NCBI GenBank assembly: GCA_041398745.1
Contig: JAWKUB010000005.1
Span: 124,001-188,000, forward strand
DNA length: 64,000 nucleotides
Origin: JACKHO01 sp041398745
GTDB lineage: Bacteria; Planctomycetota; Planctomycetia; Planctomycetales; Planctomycetaceae
Direction: 5' to 3'
The notes beneath the pieces are model-generated. The model was not told the DNA's origin. It did not search any database and worked only from the letters and a program-made list of their open reading frames with translations. Positions 17,734-26,431 of the stretch are shown here, one piece after another. Position numbers and translations under genes: made by a program. Every line of letters starts with the position of its first letter. The stretch's first letter is position 1.

Positions 17734-18786
17734 ATGTTACGCCCCGTTCAAATCCTGACTTCAGTCGTTCTTTCACTCGCTCTGATCAACACAGTCGTCG
17801 GCGGTCAGCCCTCTTCAGGTCGCAAGTCCTCAAGCAACAGCCGCAGCAGCTCGCAGTCATTTTCATCCCGCTCGTCGTCACATTCGAACAATCAAAAATC
17901 GAGTGGCGGCAATTCGGGACGCAGCAGCAACTCGGGAAGCAGCCATGGAAGCAATGGCCAGTCTCGCTCCTTTGGTTATTCAGGACAGCACTCCTCAACG
18001 CACTCGAACGGTTCCAAGCAACAGTCGAGCGGATCGACTTCCAGCCGTTCCACGGGTTCATCTGGCAATCAGTACTCGCAAGTCCGCGACCGCATGCAAT
18101 CCATGATGCAGGGACGGCAAACCGATAACCGCCAATCAGCGACACAAACGAAAGGAAACGGCAAGCAGACTTCTACAATGCCAACTCAGACGAAGTCCAA
18201 GTCCCTCGGACAGCAATACTTCGACAATCACGTCCTGCACCATGACAACCACCACAATGAGCATCACGATGTTCACCACAACATTCAGAGCCACAACTTT
18301 CATCACAACAATGTCCAACACCATGACGTGCACCACAACAACCACAACGTTGGCCACTGCTTCACCAACCATCATTGGAACCACTACTGCCCGCCAGTCG
18401 TACAGAATTGCTTCAGTCGCTGCTACGGTCGTCCAATTGTGACTCCAGCACCTTCGGTGATCATCGCCGAGCCAACTGTCATCACCGAAACCGTGGTCGT
18501 CGAAACCGCGAGTGTTCAGGAACCAGCCGCTCAACTGCCACAGTTCAAGAACGGTGCTACCGTGACTCTGATGTTCGAAGCACCACAGGCCGAAGCTGGC
18601 AAAGCCGTGCTGCTCATCAATGACATGCCCGTCGAACTGCAAATCATCAACTGGCAGCCCAACGCAGTGACCATGCAACTGCCAAACCTGATTATGTCAC
18701 AACCAACACCCGCTGCGATTTTCATCGGCAACGCGAATGGCGAAGTGATTCAGGCAACCGAAATCATGATGATCCCCGCCAACTAA
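17734..18786 (+). CDS. secreted Ser/Gln-rich, His-rich protein
   Basis: 350 residues. A signal peptide (about 1-24, ending VVGG) is followed by a low-complexity Ser/Gly/Asn/Gln region (about 27-155). Next is a strongly His/Asn-rich block (about 165-222), with repeated HH and DVHHN motifs. Two nearby Cys residues follow, and a C-terminal domain of about 85 residues, beta-rich and resembling an IPT/TIG or pilus-usher-like sandwich, completes the protein. The His block suggests binding of Zn, Ni or Cu at the cell surface. The low-complexity part may act as a spacer. The gene is closed by a strong hairpin terminator. No known family is recognised for the whole protein. Confidence 0.82.
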   Translation: MLRPVQILTSVVLSLALINTVVGGQPSSGRKSSSNSRSSSQSFSSRSSSHSNNQKSSGGNSGRSSNSGSSHGSNGQSRSFGYSGQHSSTHSNGSKQQSSGSTSSRSTGSSGNQYSQVRDRMQSMMQGRQTDNRQSATQTKGNGKQTSTMPTQTKSKSLGQQYFDNHVLHHDNHHNEHHDVHHNIQSHNFHHNNVQHHDVHHNNHNVGHCFTNHHWNHYCPPVVQNCFSRCYGRPIVTPAPSVIIAEPTVITETVVVETASVQEPAAQLPQFKNGATVTLMFEAPQAEAGKAVLLINDMPVELQIINWQPNAVTMQLPNLIMSQPTPAAIFIGNANGEVIQATEIMMIPAN

Positions 18787-18809
18787 GTAAGAGTTCAGTG
18801 AGAAGCTTG

Positions 18810-18847
18810 AAGCGACCGGAGTTCCAACTTTGGAATTCCGGTTGCTT
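18810..18847 (+). terminator. hairpin terminator after the His-rich protein gene
   Basis: A 16-bp stem (18810-18825 with 18832-18847) pairs completely if two G-U pairs are allowed, with a six-base loop. TCGTTT follows. It stands 24 bp after the stop of the plus-strand gene and 4 bp before the convergent glycosyltransferase stop, so it may serve both directions. Confidence 0.7.
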
Positions 18848-18851
18848 TCGT

Positions 18852-19529
18852 TTACCGAACGGCTCGATACCAACGGGCCAGGGTGGCAGCGGAAACGCCC
18901 AAATGCCAGAGCACAACGAACGTCCAGTTTCGTACAGCCTGCCACACCATACCCATCTTTTCCCAGCGGCGCGCACTGACGGTCAGCTTCGATGTGAGCA
19001 CGACTTTGCGACCTTCTCGTGACAGGAGTTTGGAAAAGGCAATGTCTTCCATCAGTTCGAGTTCAGGGAATCCGCCAACACGTTCAAAGACTTCCCGCCA
19101 AACGAAGATCCCCTGGTCACCGTACATCCAGCCAAGCAAATGCACACGGCACGCGTCGCCCCATTCGGTGATGCGGTATTTCCAGTTAGCGTTATCGATG
19201 CGCTGCTGAAAGCAGCCGGCGACGATTTTGGGAGACCGGCTCAACGCCTCACAGATATCAGCGACCGCCGTTGGTGGTAGACGACAATCAGCGTGAAGAA
19301 ACAGCAAGACATCCCCAGACGCGATGGCAGCCCCGGCGTTCTGCTGACGCGATCTTCCCCGTTCGCTCGTGATGACTTTGTCGGCGGTTGCCGCTAATGC
19401 CAGGGTGTCATCACTGCTGCCCGCATCAACCACGATGACTTCATGGCAATTGGCAGCCCGGCAACTTTGGATGCAAGCGGCGATTTGGCTCGACTCATTC
19501 AAAGTAGGAATGATGACAGATACTCGCAT
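18852..19529 (-). CDS. family-2 glycosyltransferase of arsenosugar cluster (TIGR04283-type)
   Basis: 226 residues from the ATG at 19529 (MRVSVIIPTLNE, typical GT-A start). VIVVDAGSSDDT and FLHADCRLPP are the nucleotide-sugar and metal-binding motifs, and a C-terminal GDQGIFVWREVF...ELMEDIAFSK segment matches TIGR04283. It is the last gene of an operon with arsM and arsS, 23 bp after arsS, which supports a role in attaching or modifying a sugar during arsenosugar formation. The exact donor and acceptor are not established. Confidence 0.86.
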   Translation of the reverse strand: MRVSVIIPTLNESSQIAACIQSCRAANCHEVIVVDAGSSDDTLALAATADKVITSERGRSRQQNAGAAIASGDVLLFLHADCRLPPTAVADICEALSRSPKIVAGCFQQRIDNANWKYRITEWGDACRVHLLGWMYGDQGIFVWREVFERVGGFPELELMEDIAFSKLLSREGRKVVLTSKLTVSARRWEKMGMVWQAVRNWTFVVLWHLGVSAATLARWYRAVR

Positions 19530-19552
19530 GAGGGAACGCCGCAGACTTTCGA

Positions 19553-20599
19553 TTACGCCAGCGCTCCCTGGCAACTGGACCCGGCACCGGCAGTGCATCC
19601 GTAACAGTGTCGTCCGGTCACAATGAGCCGATCGTGGACGGCAGCAGCGTCAAACTGACTGATATGCTGCGGTCCGTTTCCGCGAACTTTCAGGTCCAGC
19701 ATTTGATTGAAGTCACAGTCGTACAGGAATCCTTGCCAGTCAACAGACAGCGTGGTGCGGCACATGAGCCGCGAAGTTGTCTCGGGATTGAAGGCGGCCA
19801 ACAGTTTTTCCATATACTCGGCGTACCTCCCCGACTGCATTAAATCATCGAGAAACCGACTGATGGGCAAATTCGTGATGGTGTATAGCTGGGTGAAGAC
19901 AATGCCAAATCGAGTCGCGAGCTGTTCTCGATACGCTGCTTCCAGCTTTGCCTGATTCGGAGGCAGGCTTGGTCCGACAGGATTGTAGACGAGTGACAAT
20001 ATGAGTCCCGTTTTCGGCTTGCCGTAACCGAGGTCATTGAGGCGCCGCAGGCCGTCAATCGACTTCTGGAATACGCCGTCGCCGCGTTGGGCATCGCAGT
20101 TCTCTTCCAGGTAACATGGTAGTGAAGCCACAACTTCGACGGAGTTTTCCGCCAGGAACTCAGGTAAGTCGGTGAATCCCTGTGCGGAAAGAATGGTGAG
20201 ATTGCAGCGGTCAATAATGCGCCGCCCTAGCTTCCGCAGTTCCTGCACGAACCAGCGGAAGTGGGGATTCATTTCCGGCGCTCCGCCCGTCAAATCAACT
20301 GTCTGGATATCATGCTGAGCAATGACTTCGAGGCAATGCTGTAGCGTTTCCTGCGACATGATTTCACGACGGTCGGGACCTGCGTCGACGTGACAGTGGC
20401 GGCAAACCTGATTACACAACTTGCCAACGTTGATTTGTAGCGTTTCGACGGAATCTGGTCGCAAGTCTGGCAAACCATGTGCGGCCAGCGTTTCGTGAAA
20501 CGGAGCGCACTCGTTACGTTCGGCTGTTTCCAGAATGGCGAGTTGCTGAAGCGGTTCGCTCAGCGGATTCCCTTGATGTCGCAGACTCGTCGAACTCAT
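19553..20599 (-). CDS. arsS: arsenosugar biosynthesis radical SAM protein ArsS
   Basis: 348 residues from the ATG at 20599, with GGAGGAG about nine bases upstream; the open frame reaches 20701 inside arsM. The radical SAM [4Fe-4S] motif is CNQVCRHC (about residues 62-69), followed by DLTGGAPEMNPHF. The C-terminal CYGCTAGAGSSCQGA cysteine cluster is characteristic of the ArsS family (TIGR04167). Family knowledge: it adds a 5'-deoxyadenosyl group to dimethylarsenite. It lies 34 bp after arsM and 23 bp before the glycosyltransferase. Confidence 0.93.
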   Translation of the reverse strand: MSSTSLRHQGNPLSEPLQQLAILETAERNECAPFHETLAAHGLPDLRPDSVETLQINVGKLCNQVCRHCHVDAGPDRREIMSQETLQHCLEVIAQHDIQTVDLTGGAPEMNPHFRWFVQELRKLGRRIIDRCNLTILSAQGFTDLPEFLAENSVEVVASLPCYLEENCDAQRGDGVFQKSIDGLRRLNDLGYGKPKTGLILSLVYNPVGPSLPPNQAKLEAAYREQLATRFGIVFTQLYTITNLPISRFLDDLMQSGRYAEYMEKLLAAFNPETTSRLMCRTTLSVDWQGFLYDCDFNQMLDLKVRGNGPQHISQFDAAAVHDRLIVTGRHCYGCTAGAGSSCQGALA

Positions 20600-20633
20600 G
20601 CCTGTTTTCTCCTCCTGGTCAAATCGCGTGGCC

Positions 20634-21809
20634 TTAACAGCAGCTGTCGTCATCGCCGCAGCATGAGGATTCGCCTTCAAAGGATGCTCGATAGGCTTCA
20701 CCTTTCACTTCGCGCGGCGTTCTGAGCCGAGTCGCTGCGACAAATGGTTTGGCCATCAACTGCGAAACGGGTTCCACGGGAGACATGAGTTCAAAGCAAT
20801 CTGCATAAGGTGGACGGCTCAACAGTTGAAAAGTTTTGTCCCCCACGGCAGTCCATTCACCTCGTTTGAAGATATGACCGAAGTCATCGCGGATATCGCT
20901 AAACGGCCCTTTGTACATGGCCGCCTGATTCAAGTCGAACTCTTCTCCTCCAGACGACTTGTAAGCCAATACCGTGACTGAGCGGAATTCGATGCCTTCA
21001 ATGGTCTGCCAAGGTTCGCCTTGACGTTTGGCAATGTGAACGCCGTGGAAGCCTGCATCGCGAAAGGCCTGGAGGAATCGATCTTCCCGAAATGCGCCCG
21101 AGAGGCAGCCAGACCATAAATGCCCATCACGCTGCATATGCAGAGGCACGTCTTCATCAGACACGATGTCACTAATGGCAGCACGGCCACCTGGTTTTAG
21201 TACCCGGAACACTTCGTCGAAAAGCTGTCGGCGGTCCTGCTGCCGAACCAGGTTCAACACGCAGTTGGACACCACACAATCGACAGAGGAGGATTGAACC
21301 AGCGGACTCTGTTCCCGCAATTCCTCTTCAGCGAAACGGGACTGTACCCACTCCTGCGGCGAACGGATGGGGGCGTCGTCGAGCTTTTTGCCGAGCAACT
21401 CGAGATTCAGTTTGAGGTCCTGAATCATGCCATAGCGGAAATTGACATTGGCATAGCCAAGGCGTTCTGCCATTTCATCCTGGTATTTGCGTGCCAGGGC
21501 CAACATCTCAGGGTTACAATCGACTCCAATAACCTTCCCGCTTTCACCAACGACCTGGGCCAGGATGTAACAGAGCTTCCCGCCGCCGGAACCAAGGTCC
21601 AGCACGGTTTCACCGGCGTTCACAAAGGGGCTGGGATCGCCGCAGCCGTAATCTTTTTCGATGATTTCCTGCGGGATGTTCGACAAATAATCCCCGGCAT
21701 AGGTCACCGGGCAACACAACGCGGCTTCCACTGTATTCGAAGCTGCCGCATATCGCTGATACACGGACGACTCAACCGATGAAGCCGTGGAGTCGGAAGT
21801 AGATGACAT
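20634..21809 (-). CDS. arsM: arsenite S-adenosylmethionine methyltransferase ArsM
   Basis: 391 residues from the ATG at 21809. AALCCPVTY near residue 30 supplies a Cys pair, VLDLGSGGGKLCY is the SAM-binding motif I, and VVSNCVLNLV contains the further conserved arsenic-binding Cys. The protein ends in a Cys-rich tail (SSCCGDDDSCC). The long C-terminal extension is typical of ArsM enzymes paired with ArsS. It converts As(III) to methylated arsenicals, here probably the dimethylarsenite used by ArsS. It is the first gene of the minus-strand operon. No ArsR-type regulator is seen nearby. Confidence 0.94.
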   Translation of the reverse strand: MSSTSDSTASSVESSVYQRYAAASNTVEAALCCPVTYAGDYLSNIPQEIIEKDYGCGDPSPFVNAGETVLDLGSGGGKLCYILAQVVGESGKVIGVDCNPEMLALARKYQDEMAERLGYANVNFRYGMIQDLKLNLELLGKKLDDAPIRSPQEWVQSRFAEEELREQSPLVQSSSVDCVVSNCVLNLVRQQDRRQLFDEVFRVLKPGGRAAISDIVSDEDVPLHMQRDGHLWSGCLSGAFREDRFLQAFRDAGFHGVHIAKRQGEPWQTIEGIEFRSVTVLAYKSSGGEEFDLNQAAMYKGPFSDIRDDFGHIFKRGEWTAVGDKTFQLLSRPPYADCFELMSPVEPVSQLMAKPFVAATRLRTPREVKGEAYRASFEGESSCCGDDDSCC

Positions 21810-22082
21810 ATCTTGTGTCCCATGAAGTATTTGAAGAACGAGCATTCTGCCGGATTGTGGCGGAGCCGACCAGTCAGCGAAATGCATGGCCGTTCACAAT
21901 GGGTAAAACTCGGGGATCAGGCCGCTGATTGACGACCGCGAAAAGAAATCACTCATCACCGCGTAATAGCCACAGTTTCCCAACCGTTGGGGAGTCGGGC
22001 AATCGACAGAAAGGGATTCCTGCGGACAATCGCAACGTGGCTCAATGGTCCTCCCCCCATTGTCAGATTATTCGAAGGATGA

Positions 22083-23141
22083 ATGGATATGGACTCAGTC
22101 GGTGTAGAAACCCCGCAGGAAGACCATGTAGAAATTTCGCGACTCCGCGAAAGAGCCCGCCGCAGTTTCGTTTCTCCCGAAACGGCGCGAAGTGATCGTC
22201 AGGCAGTTTGGCGAAAACGATTTCGCAGCGACGTCCGCCGCTGGATTGGCTTGTATGATTCCGTGGGACAGCGCGACGGATTCCTCTGGCAATGGTGCCT
22301 GCATGGAATTGAACTGACCGCACTCCCCTGCATCATTCCTGACTGGAGGGACAGCCTATGCGATACGAAACTGCTCTCCGTCATCATTTGCGTGCTGTTT
22401 GACGACATTGCAGATTGTGGCGAGCGGGCGGAGCGACTTTCCTCGTTGCTTCATGTTTGTGGTCAGGGTTCGATAAGTGCCGACGATCCAATTATTGAAG
22501 ACAAGAACCTTACGGAACACGAGTATTTGTACCGTCAGGTCGTCGAAGAGTTATGGGGCGACTACGTCAGTCGTGTCTCGCAATTACCTCACTTCCGAGA
22601 GTACGAACCACTCTGGCAATTCGACTTGGGCCAATTCTTTAACGCCATGCGTTACGGACATTTGGCCAATCGATTTCCAGCATTATTGAATTCGACAGAG
22701 CACGATGTTTATTCGCCGCACAACATGCTCATGGTCAGTTTCTCAACACTCGACCTCATGGCCTCATCGCCGCTTCCAGAAGAAGAACTGGGAGCGTTGC
22801 GTGAAGCCATATGGCACAGTCAGGCGATGGGACGGGTCGGAAACATCCTCAGTACCTGGAGACGGGAAATCAAAGACCGCGACTACACCGGTGGAATCTT
22901 CTCCCGCGCTCTACGTGCGGGAAAAGTAACACTCGACGAATTGAACACACTCACTGGTGAGGAAATCGAAGATCGAATTCGGCAGTCGGGACAAGAATCT
23001 GTCCTCCTGGAGAAATGGGAACGACACCGGAAGTGCTTCCTGGAATCGGCCGAGGCCGTGACTAGCGTCGACATGCAACAACTGCTCGAAGGACATGACC
23101 GTTTCTTTGAAATGCATCTTCAAAATGTTGGACTAATATAG
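22083..23141 (+). CDS. probable class I terpene synthase-like protein
   Basis: 352 residues, all-helical in appearance, no signal peptide. Asp-rich motif DDIAD at about 107-111 (in VLFDDIADC) fits DDxxD. About 150 residues on, GNILSTWRRE (N254, T258, E262) fits the second metal motif (N/D)xxx(S/T)xxxE, followed by a basic/acidic IKDRDY as in bacterial terpene synthases. Length and motif spacing are right for a class I cyclase acting on a prenyl diphosphate. The product is unknown. An AAGGA site precedes the start. It is divergent from arsM and upstream of a sensor kinase. Confidence 0.68.
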   Translation: MDMDSVGVETPQEDHVEISRLRERARRSFVSPETARSDRQAVWRKRFRSDVRRWIGLYDSVGQRDGFLWQWCLHGIELTALPCIIPDWRDSLCDTKLLSVIICVLFDDIADCGERAERLSSLLHVCGQGSISADDPIIEDKNLTEHEYLYRQVVEELWGDYVSRVSQLPHFREYEPLWQFDLGQFFNAMRYGHLANRFPALLNSTEHDVYSPHNMLMVSFSTLDLMASSPLPEEELGALREAIWHSQAMGRVGNILSTWRREIKDRDYTGGIFSRALRAGKVTLDELNTLTGEEIEDRIRQSGQESVLLEKWERHRKCFLESAEAVTSVDMQQLLEGHDRFFEMHLQNVGLI

Positions 23142-23170
23142 CCATCGGCAGAGCCGCAATCTCCCGATGG
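23142..23170 (+). other. intercistronic hairpin
   Basis: CCATCGG (23142-23148) pairs perfectly with CCGATGG (23164-23170) immediately after the terpene synthase-like stop codon. It precedes the Shine-Dalgarno site of the hybrid kinase (GGAG near 23182). No U-tract follows. It could attenuate read-through or protect the upstream mRNA end. Confidence 0.35.
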
Positions 23171-23193
23171 ATTGACCAGACGGAGACCTGAAT

Positions 23194-26100
23194 TTGTTTC
23201 GGCGATGGTATCAGCGACTCGGTGAGCACTACGTGTTGGCCGTCTACTTTCTGACGCGACTGTTCGCAGTCGCCGTCGGATGTTGCTGCATTGTCTACGT
23301 CAATTGGACACTTGGTCTTACCGGAGACGCCTGCCAGACATTCATTGTTGCGGCACTCATCGCCATTCTGCTGTCGGTCATTGCTTCTACTGGACTGGCA
23401 CACGTTCTTACGCCCGGGCTGCGGGAATATTTACGTTTACGTCGGGCGAACCATCCAATTGATTCGGGTCTGACGACACAGGCCATTCAGGAAGCCGTTC
23501 TGTTTCCCGGTCGGATTGCATTCTGGGAGTCGTGCGTTGATCCGCTGACTTCCATTGCTCCCATCTGCCTGATGCTGCACGTCGACGGCATTCCCGTTTT
23601 GACACTTGTGCAGGTCTGCGTGGCAGGGTTTCTGGGTTTGGCGTCCATTATTCTCGGAACATTCCTGTGGTCTGAAATTGGAATGCAGGTCGTCGTTCGC
23701 GATTTGCTGAATAACACATCCACCGAAGTCGAATTCGACAAGTTCCCGCAATCGAGTTTAGGACGGCGACTCGAAGTTGGCTTCAGCGTCACCATTCTGT
23801 TTACTGCAGTCATGATTGGTGGACTCGCCATTCAACGAGCCATTCGAATTCAAAGTGCGCCGGAAACTGCGGCATTGGAACTGGAAACACTGAAGCAGCA
23901 GACGGTCACGATTACGCTCGTGGCAGTCGTCGCTGGACTATTACTCGCTCGACTGCTGTCGGCTTCGGTAACCCATCGTATTCAGAAAATGTTGTTTGCG
24001 ATGAAATCGGTCGCAGAAGGCAACCTGCAATTGCGTCTGGAACCAACCGGCACTGATGAAATTGATCGGCTGGGGCGGCAATTCAACATCATGGTGAATC
24101 AGTTGGCACAGAGCGATCAGGAGCTGCGCGAATTCAATGCACACCTGGAACAAACTGTCGATAAACGGACCAGGCAGTTGCAGGATTCCGTCGAACAGTT
24201 GGAACAGCTGGACAGGCTGAAAACGCAATTTGTATCCAACGTCAGTCATGAGCTTCGCACGCCGCTGCTCATGGTACTTTCTCCATTGGCGCAGTTGAAA
24301 AAACAAGCTCCCGTCAATGGAGGCGATTCGTCGAATCTCATCAATGTGGCCGAGGTAAACGCTCGACGGCTGCTTATGCAAATCAACCAACTGCTGGACT
24401 TTTCACAGGTGGAGTCGGGAGCGGTTCAGTTGCGGATGGAACGAATTGACATTTCACAGTTTGTCGAGACTCTCGCGGAAATGGCCCGGCCATTCGCCGA
24501 ACATCGAGGAATCGACCTGAAATTGAATGTGCCTCAAGAGTCATTCTATATCGCTGCCGATGCAGAAAAACTGGACTCTGTGATTCGCAACTTGTTGTCA
24601 AATGCCATCAAGTTTACACCGCCCGGAGGTGTTGTCTCCCTCATTGCACATGAGTTCGATTTACCAGGCGGTTCCGGAATTCGGGTTGAGGTGCGCGATA
24701 CGGGACCTGGAATCAAAACCGCAGACCAGCAGAAACTCTTTCGACGTTTCTCCCAGCTCGATGGTTCGACGTCCCGAGAATTCGCTGGAACCGGTTTGGG
24801 ACTGGCACTCGTTAAGGAAATTGTGGAACTGCATGGGGGAGCCGTCGGGGTTGATAGTCGACCAGGCGAGGGGGCCAACTTCTTCGTCGAACTGCCGCTC
24901 GGACCACTCGACGAAATCCATTCTGCCGAATGGGCTCCCGATTCGGCCCTGTTACAGGGAGGAGGCTTTGCCGAATTTGAGCATGTGACCGCGTTCGAAG
25001 CATCGTATAACGACTACCAACCCGATGAACAGGACGACCGCCCCGTCATCCTTGTTGTTGACGACAACGCTGAAGTGCGGGCCATGTTTCGACGCATTTT
25101 GAATGACAAATATCAAGTTGCAGAGGCGGTTGATGGCGAACACGGTTGCTCGGTCGCCCGGCTTGTTCAACCAGATGTCATTGTGTCCGATGTCATGATG
25201 CCCAAAATGAACGGGCATGAGTTCTGTCAGGCCATGAAGTCCGATCCGCTGACGGTCGCCATTCCTTTCATCCTCGTGACAGCACGGGCTCACGTGGAAA
25301 TGCGCGTTGAGGGACTCGATGCAGGTGCAGATGACTACTTGCCTAAGCCGTTTGAAGAGGAAGAACTTCACGCGCGAATTCGATCGCTGCTGCGTATCCG
25401 GCAAATGCATGCAGATTTGGCTCGTCAGAATGACCAACTGAAAATCGCGCTGGAGGAACGCGAACGGATGCAGGCTCAGTTGGTGCAGTCGGAGAAGTTA
25501 GCTTCGATGGGACAACTTGTAGCGGGACTGGCTCATGAAGTGAACAACGCAATTAATCCCGTCTGCTCGGGAACAATGATTCTGAAGAAGCGATTGGAGG
25601 CGGTCCGTGCGAAATGTGCCGAGCGCGGGAACGACATGGATACGGAAACGGAAATCCTGCTCAAGACACTGAAGCTCACCGAGACCATTTCTCAAAGCGC
25701 ACAGCGAACAGCACAAATCGTGGAAGACATGAAACAGTTTGCGCATCCCGGCTCGGAGCAGTTAGCGGAGCTCGATTTACGCAAAATGCTGCAAACCGTC
25801 ACCAGTTTGCTGCGTCTTCAGTATCGACACGTCTTTGTTGTCGATGCCGACAATCTCACCGAGAGACCACATCACAGAGTCACCATTACGCTGCACTTCG
25901 GACACACCTCTACTGCCTATGGTCCCTACACGAAAATCGATCAGGTGTTTCTGAACATCATTGGGAATGCGATTCAGGCAGTCGGGGAACGCGGCCAAAT
26001 TGACATTTTCACGGAAGAGCAAGTGGACGGTTGGCTCGTCCGAATTTGCGATGATGGACCGGGCATCCCCCCGGCAATACGGTCGAAAATCTTTGACCCG

Positions 26101-26280
26101 TTCTTCACGACCAAGCCTCCCGGACAGGGAACGGGGCTCGGCTTGTCAATCTGCCACGGTCTGGTGACTGGAATTGGCGGAAATCTGACCTGTCGCAGCG
26201 AGGACAGCGGTGGAACCGAATTTGCGATTCGCATCCCGCGCGAAATACGCGTAGTTGAGAAAGAACACGCGACCGCGTAG
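23194..26280 (+). CDS. hybrid sensor histidine kinase with two kinase cores and receiver
   Basis: 1028 residues starting at TTG, supported by GGAG about nine bases upstream. The N-terminus has several membrane segments (within about 13-255), then a HAMP linker (about 255-305). First kinase core: NVSHELRTP with His about 352, ATP-binding NLLSNAIKFTPPGG and DTGPGIK. A receiver follows (about 618-735), with VVDDN, phospho-acceptor Asp about 666 in VSDVMMPKMNG and Lys in LPKPF. A second kinase core follows: GLAHEVNNAINPV with His about 781, NIIGNAIQAV, DDGPGIP and GTGLGLS. This supports an internal phosphorelay at the inner membrane. The next gene is probably its partner. Confidence 0.9.
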   Translation: MFRRWYQRLGEHYVLAVYFLTRLFAVAVGCCCIVYVNWTLGLTGDACQTFIVAALIAILLSVIASTGLAHVLTPGLREYLRLRRANHPIDSGLTTQAIQEAVLFPGRIAFWESCVDPLTSIAPICLMLHVDGIPVLTLVQVCVAGFLGLASIILGTFLWSEIGMQVVVRDLLNNTSTEVEFDKFPQSSLGRRLEVGFSVTILFTAVMIGGLAIQRAIRIQSAPETAALELETLKQQTVTITLVAVVAGLLLARLLSASVTHRIQKMLFAMKSVAEGNLQLRLEPTGTDEIDRLGRQFNIMVNQLAQSDQELREFNAHLEQTVDKRTRQLQDSVEQLEQLDRLKTQFVSNVSHELRTPLLMVLSPLAQLKKQAPVNGGDSSNLINVAEVNARRLLMQINQLLDFSQVESGAVQLRMERIDISQFVETLAEMARPFAEHRGIDLKLNVPQESFYIAADAEKLDSVIRNLLSNAIKFTPPGGVVSLIAHEFDLPGGSGIRVEVRDTGPGIKTADQQKLFRRFSQLDGSTSREFAGTGLGLALVKEIVELHGGAVGVDSRPGEGANFFVELPLGPLDEIHSAEWAPDSALLQGGGFAEFEHVTAFEASYNDYQPDEQDDRPVILVVDDNAEVRAMFRRILNDKYQVAEAVDGEHGCSVARLVQPDVIVSDVMMPKMNGHEFCQAMKSDPLTVAIPFILVTARAHVEMRVEGLDAGADDYLPKPFEEEELHARIRSLLRIRQMHADLARQNDQLKIALEERERMQAQLVQSEKLASMGQLVAGLAHEVNNAINPVCSGTMILKKRLEAVRAKCAERGNDMDTETEILLKTLKLTETISQSAQRTAQIVEDMKQFAHPGSEQLAELDLRKMLQTVTSLLRLQYRHVFVVDADNLTERPHHRVTITLHFGHTSTAYGPYTKIDQVFLNIIGNAIQAVGERGQIDIFTEEQVDGWLVRICDDGPGIPPAIRSKIFDPFFTTKPPGQGTGLGLSICHGLVTGIGGNLTCRSEDSGGTEFAIRIPREIRVVEKEHATA

Positions 26281-26431
26281 GTCCAGTCATCACAATCGGG
26301 GACGGGTCGATGTTGTGATCAGCTTCTCGTGGTCTCGGCCACTATGCCACGAAATTCGAGGGCAAGTCTGAGCAATCGCCATTCGATAATTACTCGGGGC
26401 TGAGCCATTCCCCTGAAGCAAATGTGGACAG

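Noticed and set aside
18240..18350. Short CAC/AAC-rich repeats, considered as a CRISPR-like or satellite array
   Set aside because: They are the codons of the His/Asn-rich block of a secreted protein; unit lengths are irregular and there are no spacers.
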